In this document: in pieces, positions 18,187 to 26,780 of the stretch | Numbering within the stretch: the stretch's first letter is position 1 | Layout: each line of letters starts with the position of its first letter | NCBI RefSeq assembly: GCF_900129465.1 | Contig: NZ_FSRA01000001.1 | Span: 124,001-188,000 of the forward strand | From: Chitinophaga niabensis | GTDB lineage: Bacteria; Bacteroidota; Bacteroidia; Chitinophagales; Chitinophagaceae | Direction of reading: 5' to 3' | Length of the DNA: 64,000 nt | Notes under the pieces: model-generated | Seen by the model: the letters and a program-made list of their open reading frames with translations, nothing else | What the model was told of the DNA's origin: nothing | The model's database searches: none | Position numbers and translations under genes: made by a program

Positions 18187-19236
18187 ATGAAATTACTATT
18201 CATTTTATTCACGTCTTTTTTATGCAGCGCGGGCCTGTTTGCCCAGAAATTGCCAAGGATCAAGATCCTTGCCACAGGTGGTACCATTGCCGGGAAAGGA
18301 GCTTCTGCAGATCACTCTGCTTATACTTCAGGAGAACTGCCTGTTAAAGACCTGATAGGCGCTGTTCCGGGGATAGAAAAAGTAGCGGACATTACAGGTG
18401 AGCAGATCTCCAATGTAGGAAGCCAGGATATGAGCGTGGCCATCTGGATAAAGCTAAACAAAAGGATCAATGAGATCTATAAGAATAATGAAGCAGACGG
18501 GATTGTGATCACACATGGTACGGATACACAGGAAGAAACGGCTTATTTCCTTTCCCTCACAGTACGTTATGATAAGCCGGTTGTGATCACAGGTTCTATG
18601 CGCCCTGCTACCGCTATCAGTGCTGACGGGCCAAAGAACCTGTACGATGCAGTTACACTGGCTGCTTCCAAACAGGCAGCGCATAGTGGTGTATTGCTGG
18701 TGTTTAATGAATATATTTTTTCAGGCAGGGAAGCTGTGAAAACCAGCACCACCCATCTGAATGCTTTTACCGCGCCTAACAGCGGGCCTGTTGGGCAGGT
18801 ATACGATGGTAAGATAGTGTTATATGAAACACCTTTAAGAAAAACGAACAAGGCTACACCTTTTGATATTACAGGTTTAGCCTCACTGCCGGAAGTGGCA
18901 GTGGTAGAGTTGTATGCAGATGCGCCCGCCACAGCCATGAATGCATATGTTGCAGCTGGTGCAAAAGGTATTGTTACCGGCGGCCTGGGCAATGGCAATC
19001 TGAATAAAGCCAATACAGACGCTGCAGTAGCTGCTATTAAAAAAGGTATTCCTGTGGTGAGGGCATCCCGGGTTCCCACAGGAAGGGTAACACTCCTCGA
19101 TGAAACGGATGATGAAAAGCTGGGGACCATTGTGTCTGACGACCTGATGCCGCAAAAGGCCCGGATCTTATTAATGCTGGCCCTTACCAAAACAAACGAC
19201 CGGAAAAAAATACAGCAATATTTTTTCGAGTATTAG
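18187..19236 (+). CDS. Type II (exported) L-asparaginase
   Basis: Hydrolyses L-asparagine to aspartate and ammonia. It has 349 residues from the ATG at 18187, where a signal peptide starts (MKLLFILFTSFLCSAGLFAQ). An ATG at 18160 overlapping the asdA stop would add nine residues ahead of the signal. Catalytic motifs are ILATGGTIAGKG (nucleophile Thr33) and DGIVITHGTDTQEET. The tail LLMLALTKTNDRKKIQQYF is typical of the periplasmic enzyme. In this operon it would feed aspartate to AspT. Confidence 0.93.
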   Translation: MKLLFILFTSFLCSAGLFAQKLPRIKILATGGTIAGKGASADHSAYTSGELPVKDLIGAVPGIEKVADITGEQISNVGSQDMSVAIWIKLNKRINEIYKNNEADGIVITHGTDTQEETAYFLSLTVRYDKPVVITGSMRPATAISADGPKNLYDAVTLAASKQAAHSGVLLVFNEYIFSGREAVKTSTTHLNAFTAPNSGPVGQVYDGKIVLYETPLRKTNKATPFDITGLASLPEVAVVELYADAPATAMNAYVAAGAKGIVTGGLGNGNLNKANTDAAVAAIKKGIPVVRASRVPTGRVTLLDETDDEKLGTIVSDDLMPQKARILLMLALTKTNDRKKIQQYFFEY

Positions 19237-19237
19237 A

Positions 19238-19274
19238 TACATCAGGTTGAGCAGGCATTGCTCAACCTGATGTA
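19238..19274. terminator. Long hairpin between convergent asparaginase and lyase genes
   Basis: A perfect 16-bp stem (from TACATCAGG at 19238) with a 5-base loop sits just after the asparaginase stop and ten bases before the stop of the opposite gene. There is no real T run on either side, so it may stop or protect transcripts rather than act as a classic terminator. Confidence 0.6.
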
Positions 19275-19283
19275 CGCACCTTA

Positions 19284-20762
19284 TCAAAGCTTCTGTAATT
19301 TCTTAGAAACAGACCTGCCCCCATGCTGTAACTGTAGAATGTATGATCCAGCCGGTGTTTCCGCACACTTGAAGGGAATAGTATGTTTACCCGCCGGTAA
19401 GTTCCCGTTCACCAGTACCGCTACCACCTTGCCTGTGATATCATATACTGCCAGCCTCGTCTGCCCGGCAGTTTTAAGATCAAAGCTTACTGTGGTTTGC
19501 TGCGTGAATGGATTAGGTGTAACATTTAACGCTTCGGAACTTTCTTCCTCTGTTTTACCCACACGCGAAACAAAACTACTTCCATTCAATACCTTGATCT
19601 CCGTATAACTGTTCCAGGCGTTTACAGTATTGCCATGCCCTACAATACGCACATATTTGGCAGACACCGGGGAGAAGTTAAATGTTTCCAGCGCATTGCT
19701 GGTGCCGCTGCTTTGCAGGCCGGTAGCTACATTCGTGAAAGAAGTACCGTTCGTTGAAACCTGGATATCAAAGTTAGAGCGGCGGGCGGTACCATTATAA
19801 AATGCGATCTGTACGCCGGACACTGTTTGTGCAGCACTCAGGCAAAGCTGGATCCATTGCGGGTTACCGGAAGCAGACCAGCGGGTGTTGAGATCATTGT
19901 CCAATACATTGGCAGGTACATTACCATCGTCTGTGCTTGCAGATGCCGGAACACAGGCGGCCCCAACATCGCTGGGGCAGAGGTTGGCAGTGCCTTTTGT
20001 AACACAGATATCTGCGAGGCGGATGGTTTCGTCACGGAGGTAAGAAGGGCTGGTGAGGCTGCGGTAAAAACCGAATTTGGGTGCCCCATAACCTGCGCCG
20101 TCCTCCCACATATCCAGGTTGTTGTTGGTGTAAGACAACAACGTTACACCATCACTCAGTCTTTTTATCACAAATTCCAACGTGCCGTTATTATCATGTT
20201 TGATCTTTACATAAGCTTCTACCCAAACACCTTTAAACAGGCTCAGATCGGCAGTAGCAACTGCGCCACCCAGGCCGGTATGGCCTATTTCCATTTTGTT
20301 GTTATAACGCGGCGTAAGGGTAATGATAGGCGCGCCGCTGCCATGACCATTGCCATATGCTTTCAATTGCATGATATGGCAAAAGTTGGGCGACTCCTGG
20401 AAACCTGCATCCAGTTTAAACTTCCAGCGATAGTAACTGGTAGAACCTTGTGTGCCTTGTTGCTCGCTTCCTTTACCTCTCAGTTCAATCCGCTGCCGGT
20501 CTGTTGCACCGCAGCGGTCATCATCCAGGTCGCGGTGCAGGGTGAAAGCAAATACATATTTGCCAAGCTGGGTGTCCATGATCTCATTGATATGTTTCAC
20601 CGCATGGCCGCAATCAGGGGATTCAACATTGTATCCCTGCTGGTCCATTAACTCATAAGTATTGCCGGGGCCGTCAGCAATTACTGTTACCTGCGCCTGT
20701 ACAGCAGCCGAGGTAAATAATAGTAAACATAATAAGCAACGAATAAAATACGCCTGCATCAT
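19284..20762 (-). CDS. Secreted beta-jelly-roll polysaccharide lyase-like enzyme with CBM32 and T9SS sorting domain
   Basis: Protein of 492 residues with a signal peptide ending VQAQ. Residues about 25-260 look like a concanavalin-like polysaccharide lyase (PL7/PL20/heparinase I type). The RQRIELRG strand, FCHIMQLKAYG, and APKFGFYRSL correspond to the catalytic groove strands of such lyases. The family and substrate are not certain. Residues about 270-400 are an F5/8 type C (CBM32) domain. The last 80 are a type A T9SS sorting domain (NVTPNPFTQQ, SYILQLQ), so the enzyme is exported by the type IX system. The last 223 residues are 94% identical to the GH5 protein next door. Confidence 0.78.
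   Translation of the reverse strand: MMQAYFIRCLLCLLLFTSAAVQAQVTVIADGPGNTYELMDQQGYNVESPDCGHAVKHINEIMDTQLGKYVFAFTLHRDLDDDRCGATDRQRIELRGKGSEQQGTQGSTSYYRWKFKLDAGFQESPNFCHIMQLKAYGNGHGSGAPIITLTPRYNNKMEIGHTGLGGAVATADLSLFKGVWVEAYVKIKHDNNGTLEFVIKRLSDGVTLLSYTNNNLDMWEDGAGYGAPKFGFYRSLTSPSYLRDETIRLADICVTKGTANLCPSDVGAACVPASASTDDGNVPANVLDNDLNTRWSASGNPQWIQLCLSAAQTVSGVQIAFYNGTARRSNFDIQVSTNGTSFTNVATGLQSSGTSNALETFNFSPVSAKYVRIVGHGNTVNAWNSYTEIKVLNGSSFVSRVGKTEEESSEALNVTPNPFTQQTTVSFDLKTAGQTRLAVYDITGKVVAVLVNGNLPAGKHTIPFKCAETPAGSYILQLQHGGRSVSKKLQKL
19286..19957 (-). repeat. CBM32 plus sorting-domain module, inverted copy 1
   Basis: About 670 bases encoding the final CBM32 and T9SS domain. It matches 22563-23231 in opposite orientation. 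By reading the two proteins side by side I count 13 differences in 223 residues. Such a long inverted pair can recombine or convert. Confidence 0.85.
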
Positions 20763-21146
20763 GGGAAGAGGGTTTTAAATGATTAACAATGATCCTGCAG
20801 CGTTGGAATATAATAATCAGAGATGGCGGAAATTGAAGCAGCTAGCCTGTTACAGGCCTTTTTAGATCTTGGATCGTTTTCATAAGTGGAATTATTGTTC
20901 TACTACTAATTTAGATTATTTTTTCCCTGTTTGTATCAAATTTCCTATATTTATGCAAACGATTGCACTTTTGATCAGAATTTGAGTGAAGGCCCGTTGA
21001 TCTTTAACACGTTATGAAGCCGTTGTCAGTACTTACACTACAACCTTCCGCATCTCCTTTTAATTATCGCGATTGTCCTCAACAGGGACGGGGCATTGTA
21101 TTGCCTTCAACCGAAGACTAAATCGTAACCCTTAATATGAACCTTT
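20763..21146. promoter_or_regulatory. Divergent regulatory region between lyase and GH5 genes
   Basis: 384 bases without a clear gene. It is AT-rich between 20870 and 20980 and holds a -7-like TATATTTA at 20946 and a LacI-type palindrome at 20954-20967. An ATG-started reading of 35 codons exists at 21014-21121, too weak to call. A GCCTGT-T-ACAGGC palindrome lies near 20845. Confidence 0.6.
20954..20967. promoter_or_regulatory. Candidate LacI-family operator
   Basis: TGCAAACGATTGCA has 5-bp arms around a central ACGA, close to the CG-centred sites bound by LacI/GalR sugar regulators. It immediately follows a -7-like box, where a repressor would block transcription. No LacI gene is in the window. 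Confidence 0.45.
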
Positions 21147-23234
21147 ATGAAAACACATTTATCCTTTAAACTATTGCTGGCATTGTGCCTGTTATCTGTT
21201 ACCCATATCCTGAAGGCACAAACACCTGTTGCGCAGAACGGACAGTTGCAGGTGATCGGTCTGAAATTATGTAACCAGTATGGCAACCCTATCCAATTGC
21301 GTGGTATGAGCACGCACGGCATCCAATGGTATGGATGGGGGAGTTGTTTAACAGAAGCTTCGCTGGATGCCCTGGCATATGATTGGGGTGCTGATATCCT
21401 GCGTATTTCCCTCTATGTGCAGGAAGGTGGTTATGATACTGATCCTGCAGGTTTCACCGCGCAGGTAAGCCGTTTGATAGACGAAGCTACAGAGCGGGGC
21501 ATGTATGCGCTGGTTGACTGGCACCAGCTAACACCCGGCGATCCCAATGCCAACCTTGCCAAAGCGAAAACTTTCTTCACCGCTATTGCCAATCAGCATA
21601 AGAACAAGAACAACATCATTTACGATGTATGTAATGAGCCAAACGGGGTTACCTGGGCAAGGATCAAAACCTATGCAGATCAGATCATTCCTGTGATCCG
21701 TGCGATCGACAGCGATGCGGTGATCCTGGTGGGTACACATGCATGGGGTTCTATGGGTATTTCAGACGGGCGTTCCGCACAGGATATTGTGAGCAACCCT
21801 TTGAGCTTTACCAATATCATGTACACTTTTCACTTCTATGCAAAGTCTCATGGCAGTGTATACTTAAATGAACTGAATTGGGCATCGGACCGCCTGCCGG
21901 TGTTTGTAACGGAGTTTGGTTCACAGGAGGCCAGTGGTGACGGACCAAATGATTTCACAATGACACAGCAGTACATTGACCTGATGCGTACCAAGAAGAT
22001 CAGCTGGACTAACTGGAACTATTCTGACGATAACCGTTCCGGTGCGGTATGGCTTAGCGGAACCTGCTCTGCCGGCCCATGGACCACAGCCCGCCTGAAA
22101 CCTGCAGGCACCTGGATCCGCCAGCGCATGTTAAGCCCCGCAGATGATTTTCCCGGTGGCAGTACTCCTCCTGTTTGTTCGCCGGCAGCAGCCAGTGCAG
22201 ATGATGGCAATGTACCTGCGAACGTGCTGGATAATAACCTTAGTACCCGCTGGTCTGCCAGTGGAGACGGGCAATGGATCCAATTCTGTTTGAACAATAT
22301 TGTAACAGTAACGGGCGTAAAGATCGCGTTCTATAATGGCAATACGCGTAGTTCAAATTTTGATATCCAGGTTTCAACCAACGGTACTTCCTGGACGAAT
22401 GTGGCTACCGGTTTGAGCAGCAGCGGTACATCCACGGCATTGGAAACCTTTAATTTTACTGCGGCATCTGCTAAGTGGGTGCGCATTGTAGGGCATGGTA
22501 ACAGCGTAAATGCCTGGAACAGTTATACGGAAGTACAGGTGGTGCAGCAAACTTCGCCTCCCTGTGTGCCAGCCTCTGCCAGTACAGACGATGGTAATGT
22601 ACCCGCCAATGTATTGGACAATGATCTCAACACCCGCTGGTCTGCTTCCGGTAACCCGCAATGGATCCAGCTTTGCCTGAGTGCTACGCAAACAGTGTCC
22701 GGTGTGCAGATCGCTTTTTATAATGGTAATGCGCGCAGTTCTAATTTTGATATCCAGGTTTCAACGAATGGCACTTCTTTCACGAATGTAGCTACAGGCC
22801 TGAACAGTAGTGGTACTTCCACAGCACTGGAAACATTTAACTTCTCCCCGGTGTCTGCCAAATATGTGCGTATTGTAGGGCATGGTAATAGTGTGAATGC
22901 CTGGAACAGTTATACGGAGATCAAGGTATTGAATGGAAGCAGTTTTGTTTCGCGTGTGGGTAAAACAGAGGAAGAAAGTTCCGAAGCGTTAAATGTTACA
23001 CCTAATCCATTCACGCAGCAAGCCACGGTGAGCTTTGACCTGAAAGCTGCGGGTCAGACAAAGCTGGCAGTATATGATATCAATGGTAAGGTGGTAGCGG
23101 TACTGGTGAACGGGAACTTACCGGCAGGTAAACATACCATTCCCTTTAAATGTGCGGAAACACCGGCAGGATCATATATCCTCCAGTTACAACATGACGG
23201 GAAATCTGTTTCCCGGAAACTGCAAAAGTTATGA
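21147..23234 (+). CDS. Secreted GH5 endo-beta-glucanase with two CBM32 domains and T9SS sorting domain
   Basis: Protein of 695 residues with a signal peptide (to LKAQ). Residues 30-325 are a GH5 barrel, probably subfamily 2 (bacterial endo-1,4-beta-glucanase). The acid/base is Glu164 (DVCNEPNG) and the nucleophile Glu256 (PVFVTEFGSQ). HFHFY and the ISWTNWNYSD tryptophan loop also fit. Two tandem F5/8 type C domains follow (about 348-465 and 472-590), then a type A sorting domain (TPNPFTQQ). The likely substrate is cellulose or a related beta-glucan. The two CBM32 copies are very alike, and the second is nearly the same as that of the divergent lyase. Confidence 0.93.
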   Translation: MKTHLSFKLLLALCLLSVTHILKAQTPVAQNGQLQVIGLKLCNQYGNPIQLRGMSTHGIQWYGWGSCLTEASLDALAYDWGADILRISLYVQEGGYDTDPAGFTAQVSRLIDEATERGMYALVDWHQLTPGDPNANLAKAKTFFTAIANQHKNKNNIIYDVCNEPNGVTWARIKTYADQIIPVIRAIDSDAVILVGTHAWGSMGISDGRSAQDIVSNPLSFTNIMYTFHFYAKSHGSVYLNELNWASDRLPVFVTEFGSQEASGDGPNDFTMTQQYIDLMRTKKISWTNWNYSDDNRSGAVWLSGTCSAGPWTTARLKPAGTWIRQRMLSPADDFPGGSTPPVCSPAAASADDGNVPANVLDNNLSTRWSASGDGQWIQFCLNNIVTVTGVKIAFYNGNTRSSNFDIQVSTNGTSWTNVATGLSSSGTSTALETFNFTAASAKWVRIVGHGNSVNAWNSYTEVQVVQQTSPPCVPASASTDDGNVPANVLDNDLNTRWSASGNPQWIQLCLSATQTVSGVQIAFYNGNARSSNFDIQVSTNGTSFTNVATGLNSSGTSTALETFNFSPVSAKYVRIVGHGNSVNAWNSYTEIKVLNGSSFVSRVGKTEEESSEALNVTPNPFTQQATVSFDLKAAGQTKLAVYDINGKVVAVLVNGNLPAGKHTIPFKCAETPAGSYILQLQHDGKSVSRKLQKL
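22563..23231 (+). repeat. CBM32 plus sorting-domain module, copy 2
   Basis: Partner of the inverted copy at 19286-19957. It covers the second CBM32 domain and the T9SS tail of the GH5 gene. The first CBM32 (about 22180-22545) is a more diverged copy of the same unit, so the region holds three related carbohydrate-binding units. Confidence 0.85.
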
Positions 23235-23260
23235 GCACTGATCAATAGTCAAACTGAACA

Positions 23261-23298
23261 ATGCCTGTACCTTTTGGTGCAGGCATGTTTTTTTTCGT
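23261..23298 (+). terminator. Intrinsic terminator of the GH5 gene
   Basis: Stem ATGCCTGTACC / GGTGCAGGCAT (11 bp, one G-T pair) with a TTTT loop, followed by eight T. It lies 26 bases after the GH5 stop and before malQ, so malQ has its own promoter. Confidence 0.9.
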
Positions 23299-23309
23299 AA
23301 TTTCCGTGC

Positions 23310-25727
23310 ATGACGCTTCACTTGTATGTTCGTTTTTCTTCTGCCTGGGGGCAGGAGCTTTATGTAGCTGTTTGCCATGATCAGGGGGAAACGAAGTTGC
23401 TGATGGAGTATTACAACGCTTCCTGGTGGCGGCTGACGGTCCATTTGGATGATCCGGCTGTATTCCGTTACAGGTATTACCTGGGTACACTGTCAGAAAG
23501 GAATACCCGTGCTATTTATTGTTTCCCTTCTGATAAAGAACTAACGGTAAGGGACATCTGGATATGGCCGGGTATGGTAGAAAATGCCTGGTTAACCGCT
23601 CCTTTCAGTGAAGTGTTCTTTAAACGGGAGGCCGCTGCACTTCCTGCTCCTGCACTGTATACTTTCAGGGTGCATGCTCCGCTATTAAAAGCAACAGAAA
23701 CTGTTTATATCATTGGTAATATTCCGGAGCTGGGAGCATGGAATGTAAAGCAGGCAATTCCTTTAACATACACAGCAGAAGGTGATCTAATAACGGTAGC
23801 AGATATTCCCCGCGGCCTGTTGATCGAGTATAAATATGGGAAAAAAGAAGGTGATCAGTTCATCTATGAGGAAGGAGAGAACCGGGTGATGTTCACCGGT
23901 GAATTCAGCATACACGGCCGTACGATTATCCACGACGGGTTTGCACGGTTCAATATTACACCCTGGAAAGGCGCGGGTGTTGCAGTGCCTGTATTTTCAC
24001 TTCGTTCTGAAAAAGGATTAGGCATCGGAGAGTTTGCAGATCTGAAATTGCTGGCAGACTGGGCGGCCGCTACCGGCCAGCGCATCCTGCAGCTCTTACC
24101 GGTGAATGATACCACCGTGAATTACAGCTGGACGGATTCTTATCCCTACGCCGCTATTTCTGCATTTGCATTACATCCCGTTTATATTCATTTACCGGCT
24201 GTAGGTAAAGTAAAGGATTACAAAAAGCATCAGGCAAAACTGAACGAACTGCCATCGCTGGATTATGAGCAGGTGATCCGCATTAAAATGGAAGCGCTGA
24301 ATGAATTGTTCACTGCGTTTAAGCCCGACAGTGATTATCATACCTGGGTAGCAGCTAATCAGCATTGGCTGGAACCTTATGCCCGCTTCAGTTGTGAGCG
24401 GGATAAGGATCTGCAGCTTACCGGCCGGCCAACAGAAGCGGCTTTTTATTTTTTCATTCAATATCAGTTGCATAACCAGTTACTGGATGCAGTCAGTTAC
24501 GCACACAGCAAAGGAGTGGTGATCAAAGGCGATTTGCCAATTGGAGTATTCCTTCAAAGTGTGGAAGTAAAAGAAGCACCGGAGCTTTTCGATACAAATG
24601 TGCAGGCAGGCGCTCCGCCGGATGATTTTTCAATGAAGGGGCAGAACTGGGGATTCCCTGTATACAACTGGGCGCAGATGGCAGCAACAGGGTATCGCTG
24701 GTGGAAGGAAAGACTGGCGCACATGGCATTGTATTTTTCTGCTTTCCGTATTGATCATATCCTTGGGTTCTTCCGCATCTGGCAAATACCCCGTGATACT
24801 TTCGACGGATTACTGGGATACTTTGATCCTGCCATACCTTTTACCATAGATGAATTACAGGCGGCAGGTATTCCATTCGACCGTTCCCGTTATTGCCAGC
24901 CTTATATCACAGACGCAATCCTCTACGATACTTTCAGCGATGCCACACCTGCCGTAAAAGGTATCTACTTTGAACGGAACGGCGATGGTACCTTCCGGCT
25001 GCAAGCCTCCTACACTACCCAGCAGTCAGTGGCAGATGAGCCGGATCCCTTTATCCGCCAGGGATTACTGCACCTGATCACGAATGTATTATTCCTTGAA
25101 CCGGTGGATGGTGAATTCCATCCGCGCTTCCATATGCACCTCACCAGTTCTTTCGAAGCACTGGAACCTGCTGTGCAGCACAAACTCCGGGTTTTATCTG
25201 ACCAGTATTATTTCCACCGCCATGATGCTCTTTGGGAGCAGGAAGCCCTGAAGAAATTACCGGTATTGCAACAGGCTACAGATATGCTGGTTTGCGGCGA
25301 AGACCTTGGTATGGTGCCCCATTGCGTACCAGGCGTGATGCAATTACTGGGCATCCTCAGCCTGGAAGTACAGCGTATGCCTAAGGGGGAAAACAGTACC
25401 CTTGCATCCGCTCCCTATCTTTCTGTTGTAACGCCTTCCACGCACGACATGAGCACGATCCGTGAATGGGCAGAAGGGGATTATGGTTCACTGATTGAAG
25501 AACATTTACAGTCACCTGCCATGTGGTGCATCTTACAGCTGCAGGACTGGCTGGCGCTGGATGAAAGCCTTCCCCATACAGGACCTGCGGAGGAACGGAT
25601 CAATGTACCGGCTGTTACTCCCTGGTACTGGCGCTACCGCATGCCACTCAGCCTGGAAACGTTGCTGAAAGCAGAGGGGCTTACAACAACCATTCGCGGG
25701 ATGATCAGTATGGCAGGAAGGGGTTAG
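23310..25727 (+). CDS. malQ: 4-alpha-glucanotransferase with N-terminal starch-binding domains (DPE2-like)
   Basis: Moves alpha-1,4-glucan segments between chains in maltose and glycogen metabolism. It has 805 residues and no signal peptide, so it is cytoplasmic. Two CBM20-like domains lead (1-100; about 113-210 with VYIIGNIPELGAWNVKQAIPL). A GH77 catalytic domain follows. GH77 signatures are FSLRSEKGLGIGEFADLKLL, the nucleophile Asp in AFRIDHILGFFR, the acid/base Glu in VCGEDLGMVP, and the third Asp in PSTHDMSTIREW. The layout is that of plant DPE2 and Bacteroidota homologues rather than short E. coli MalQ. The preceding terminator separates it from the GH5 gene. Confidence 0.92.
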   Translation: MTLHLYVRFSSAWGQELYVAVCHDQGETKLLMEYYNASWWRLTVHLDDPAVFRYRYYLGTLSERNTRAIYCFPSDKELTVRDIWIWPGMVENAWLTAPFSEVFFKREAAALPAPALYTFRVHAPLLKATETVYIIGNIPELGAWNVKQAIPLTYTAEGDLITVADIPRGLLIEYKYGKKEGDQFIYEEGENRVMFTGEFSIHGRTIIHDGFARFNITPWKGAGVAVPVFSLRSEKGLGIGEFADLKLLADWAAATGQRILQLLPVNDTTVNYSWTDSYPYAAISAFALHPVYIHLPAVGKVKDYKKHQAKLNELPSLDYEQVIRIKMEALNELFTAFKPDSDYHTWVAANQHWLEPYARFSCERDKDLQLTGRPTEAAFYFFIQYQLHNQLLDAVSYAHSKGVVIKGDLPIGVFLQSVEVKEAPELFDTNVQAGAPPDDFSMKGQNWGFPVYNWAQMAATGYRWWKERLAHMALYFSAFRIDHILGFFRIWQIPRDTFDGLLGYFDPAIPFTIDELQAAGIPFDRSRYCQPYITDAILYDTFSDATPAVKGIYFERNGDGTFRLQASYTTQQSVADEPDPFIRQGLLHLITNVLFLEPVDGEFHPRFHMHLTSSFEALEPAVQHKLRVLSDQYYFHRHDALWEQEALKKLPVLQQATDMLVCGEDLGMVPHCVPGVMQLLGILSLEVQRMPKGENSTLASAPYLSVVTPSTHDMSTIREWAEGDYGSLIEEHLQSPAMWCILQLQDWLALDESLPHTGPAEERINVPAVTPWYWRYRMPLSLETLLKAEGLTTTIRGMISMAGRG

Positions 25728-25760
25728 GAAATATCATCTTACATTGTGTATATTTAAATT

Positions 25761-26780
25761 ATGGAACTAACACTTTATCCCTTCGAGTTAAGATTCCGCC
25801 ACACGTTTACTATTTCGAGAAAAAGCAAGGATGTACAACCGCTATTGGTAGCAGAACTGCAGGAAGACGGATGGAGCGGCCTCGGAGAAACTGCCGACAA
25901 TTCTTACTACAATATTACGGTACCCATACTGATGGCAGCTATCAATGCCCATCGCCCTTTTATTGAATCTTACAAACTGGATACGCCGGAAGCCTTCTGG
26001 GAAGCCATGTATCCTAAGTTATCAGATAATTTGTTCGCGCTCTGTGCACTGGACCTTGCTGCGCATGACCTCTATGCGAAACGGCTTGGTAAAAAGCTGT
26101 ACGAGGTCTGGGGGCTGGAGCCTTCTCATAATCCTTTAACGGATTACACGATCGGGATCGATACGGTGGAGAATATGGTGAAGAAGTTACAGGAATTCCC
26201 CTGGCCCATTTACAAGATCAAACTGGGTACCAAAGATGATATTGCCATCATCACGGAATTACGCAAACACACCAAAGCTATTTTTCGTGTGGATGCTAAT
26301 TGCGCATGGGGTGTGGAGGAAACCCTCCGGAATGCAGCCGCTTTTAAAGAGCTGGGTGTTGAATTCATTGAGCAGCCTATGCCCGCAGCAGATTGGGAGG
26401 GCATGAAAAAGGTATACGAAACCTCCGCCTTACCGCTCATAGCAGATGAAAGCTGTATTGTGGAAGCAGATGTAAAGAACTGCCATGGTTATTTCCATGG
26501 CATCAATATAAAGCTCACCAAATGCGGCGGCATCACACCTGCCCGCAGGATGATCCTGGAAGCGAAGCAGCTGGGCATGAAGGTAATGACGGGTAGTATG
26601 AACGAAAGCACCGTTGGTACTTCTGCCGTAGCACACCTGCTGCCCTATCTGGATTATACTGACATGGACGGCCCGTTGCTGCTGGCAGAAGATACCGCAG
26701 ATGGCGTTAAGATCCGGAACGGCAAGATCATCTATGCCAACCGGAATGGTACAGGCGCTGAGTTATACAGGGCCTTTTAA
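25761..26780 (+). CDS. L-Ala-D/L-Glu (dipeptide) epimerase, enolase superfamily
   Basis: Converts L-Ala-D-Glu from peptidoglycan turnover to L-Ala-L-Glu. It has 339 residues. The muconate-lactonizing subgroup motifs are visible: YKIKLG (KxK base), metal ligands in RVDANC, FIEQPM and IADESC, and the second base Lys in NIKLTKCGG. The specificity end MTGSMNESTVG and the DMDGP motif match dipeptide epimerases. Other racemases of the superfamily remain possible. A TATATTTA sequence lies 7 bases upstream of the ATG. The stop shares TTAA with the convergent next gene. Mpl at 60305-61663 acts in the same recycling route. Confidence 0.9.
   Translation: MELTLYPFELRFRHTFTISRKSKDVQPLLVAELQEDGWSGLGETADNSYYNITVPILMAAINAHRPFIESYKLDTPEAFWEAMYPKLSDNLFALCALDLAAHDLYAKRLGKKLYEVWGLEPSHNPLTDYTIGIDTVENMVKKLQEFPWPIYKIKLGTKDDIAIITELRKHTKAIFRVDANCAWGVEETLRNAAAFKELGVEFIEQPMPAADWEGMKKVYETSALPLIADESCIVEADVKNCHGYFHGINIKLTKCGGITPARRMILEAKQLGMKVMTGSMNESTVGTSAVAHLLPYLDYTDMDGPLLLAEDTADGVKIRNGKIIYANRNGTGAELYRAF

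Noticed and set aside
20844-20858. GCCTGT-T-ACAGGC hairpin as a terminator
   Set aside because: Only a 4-bp stem can form with a usable loop, and no gene ends there.
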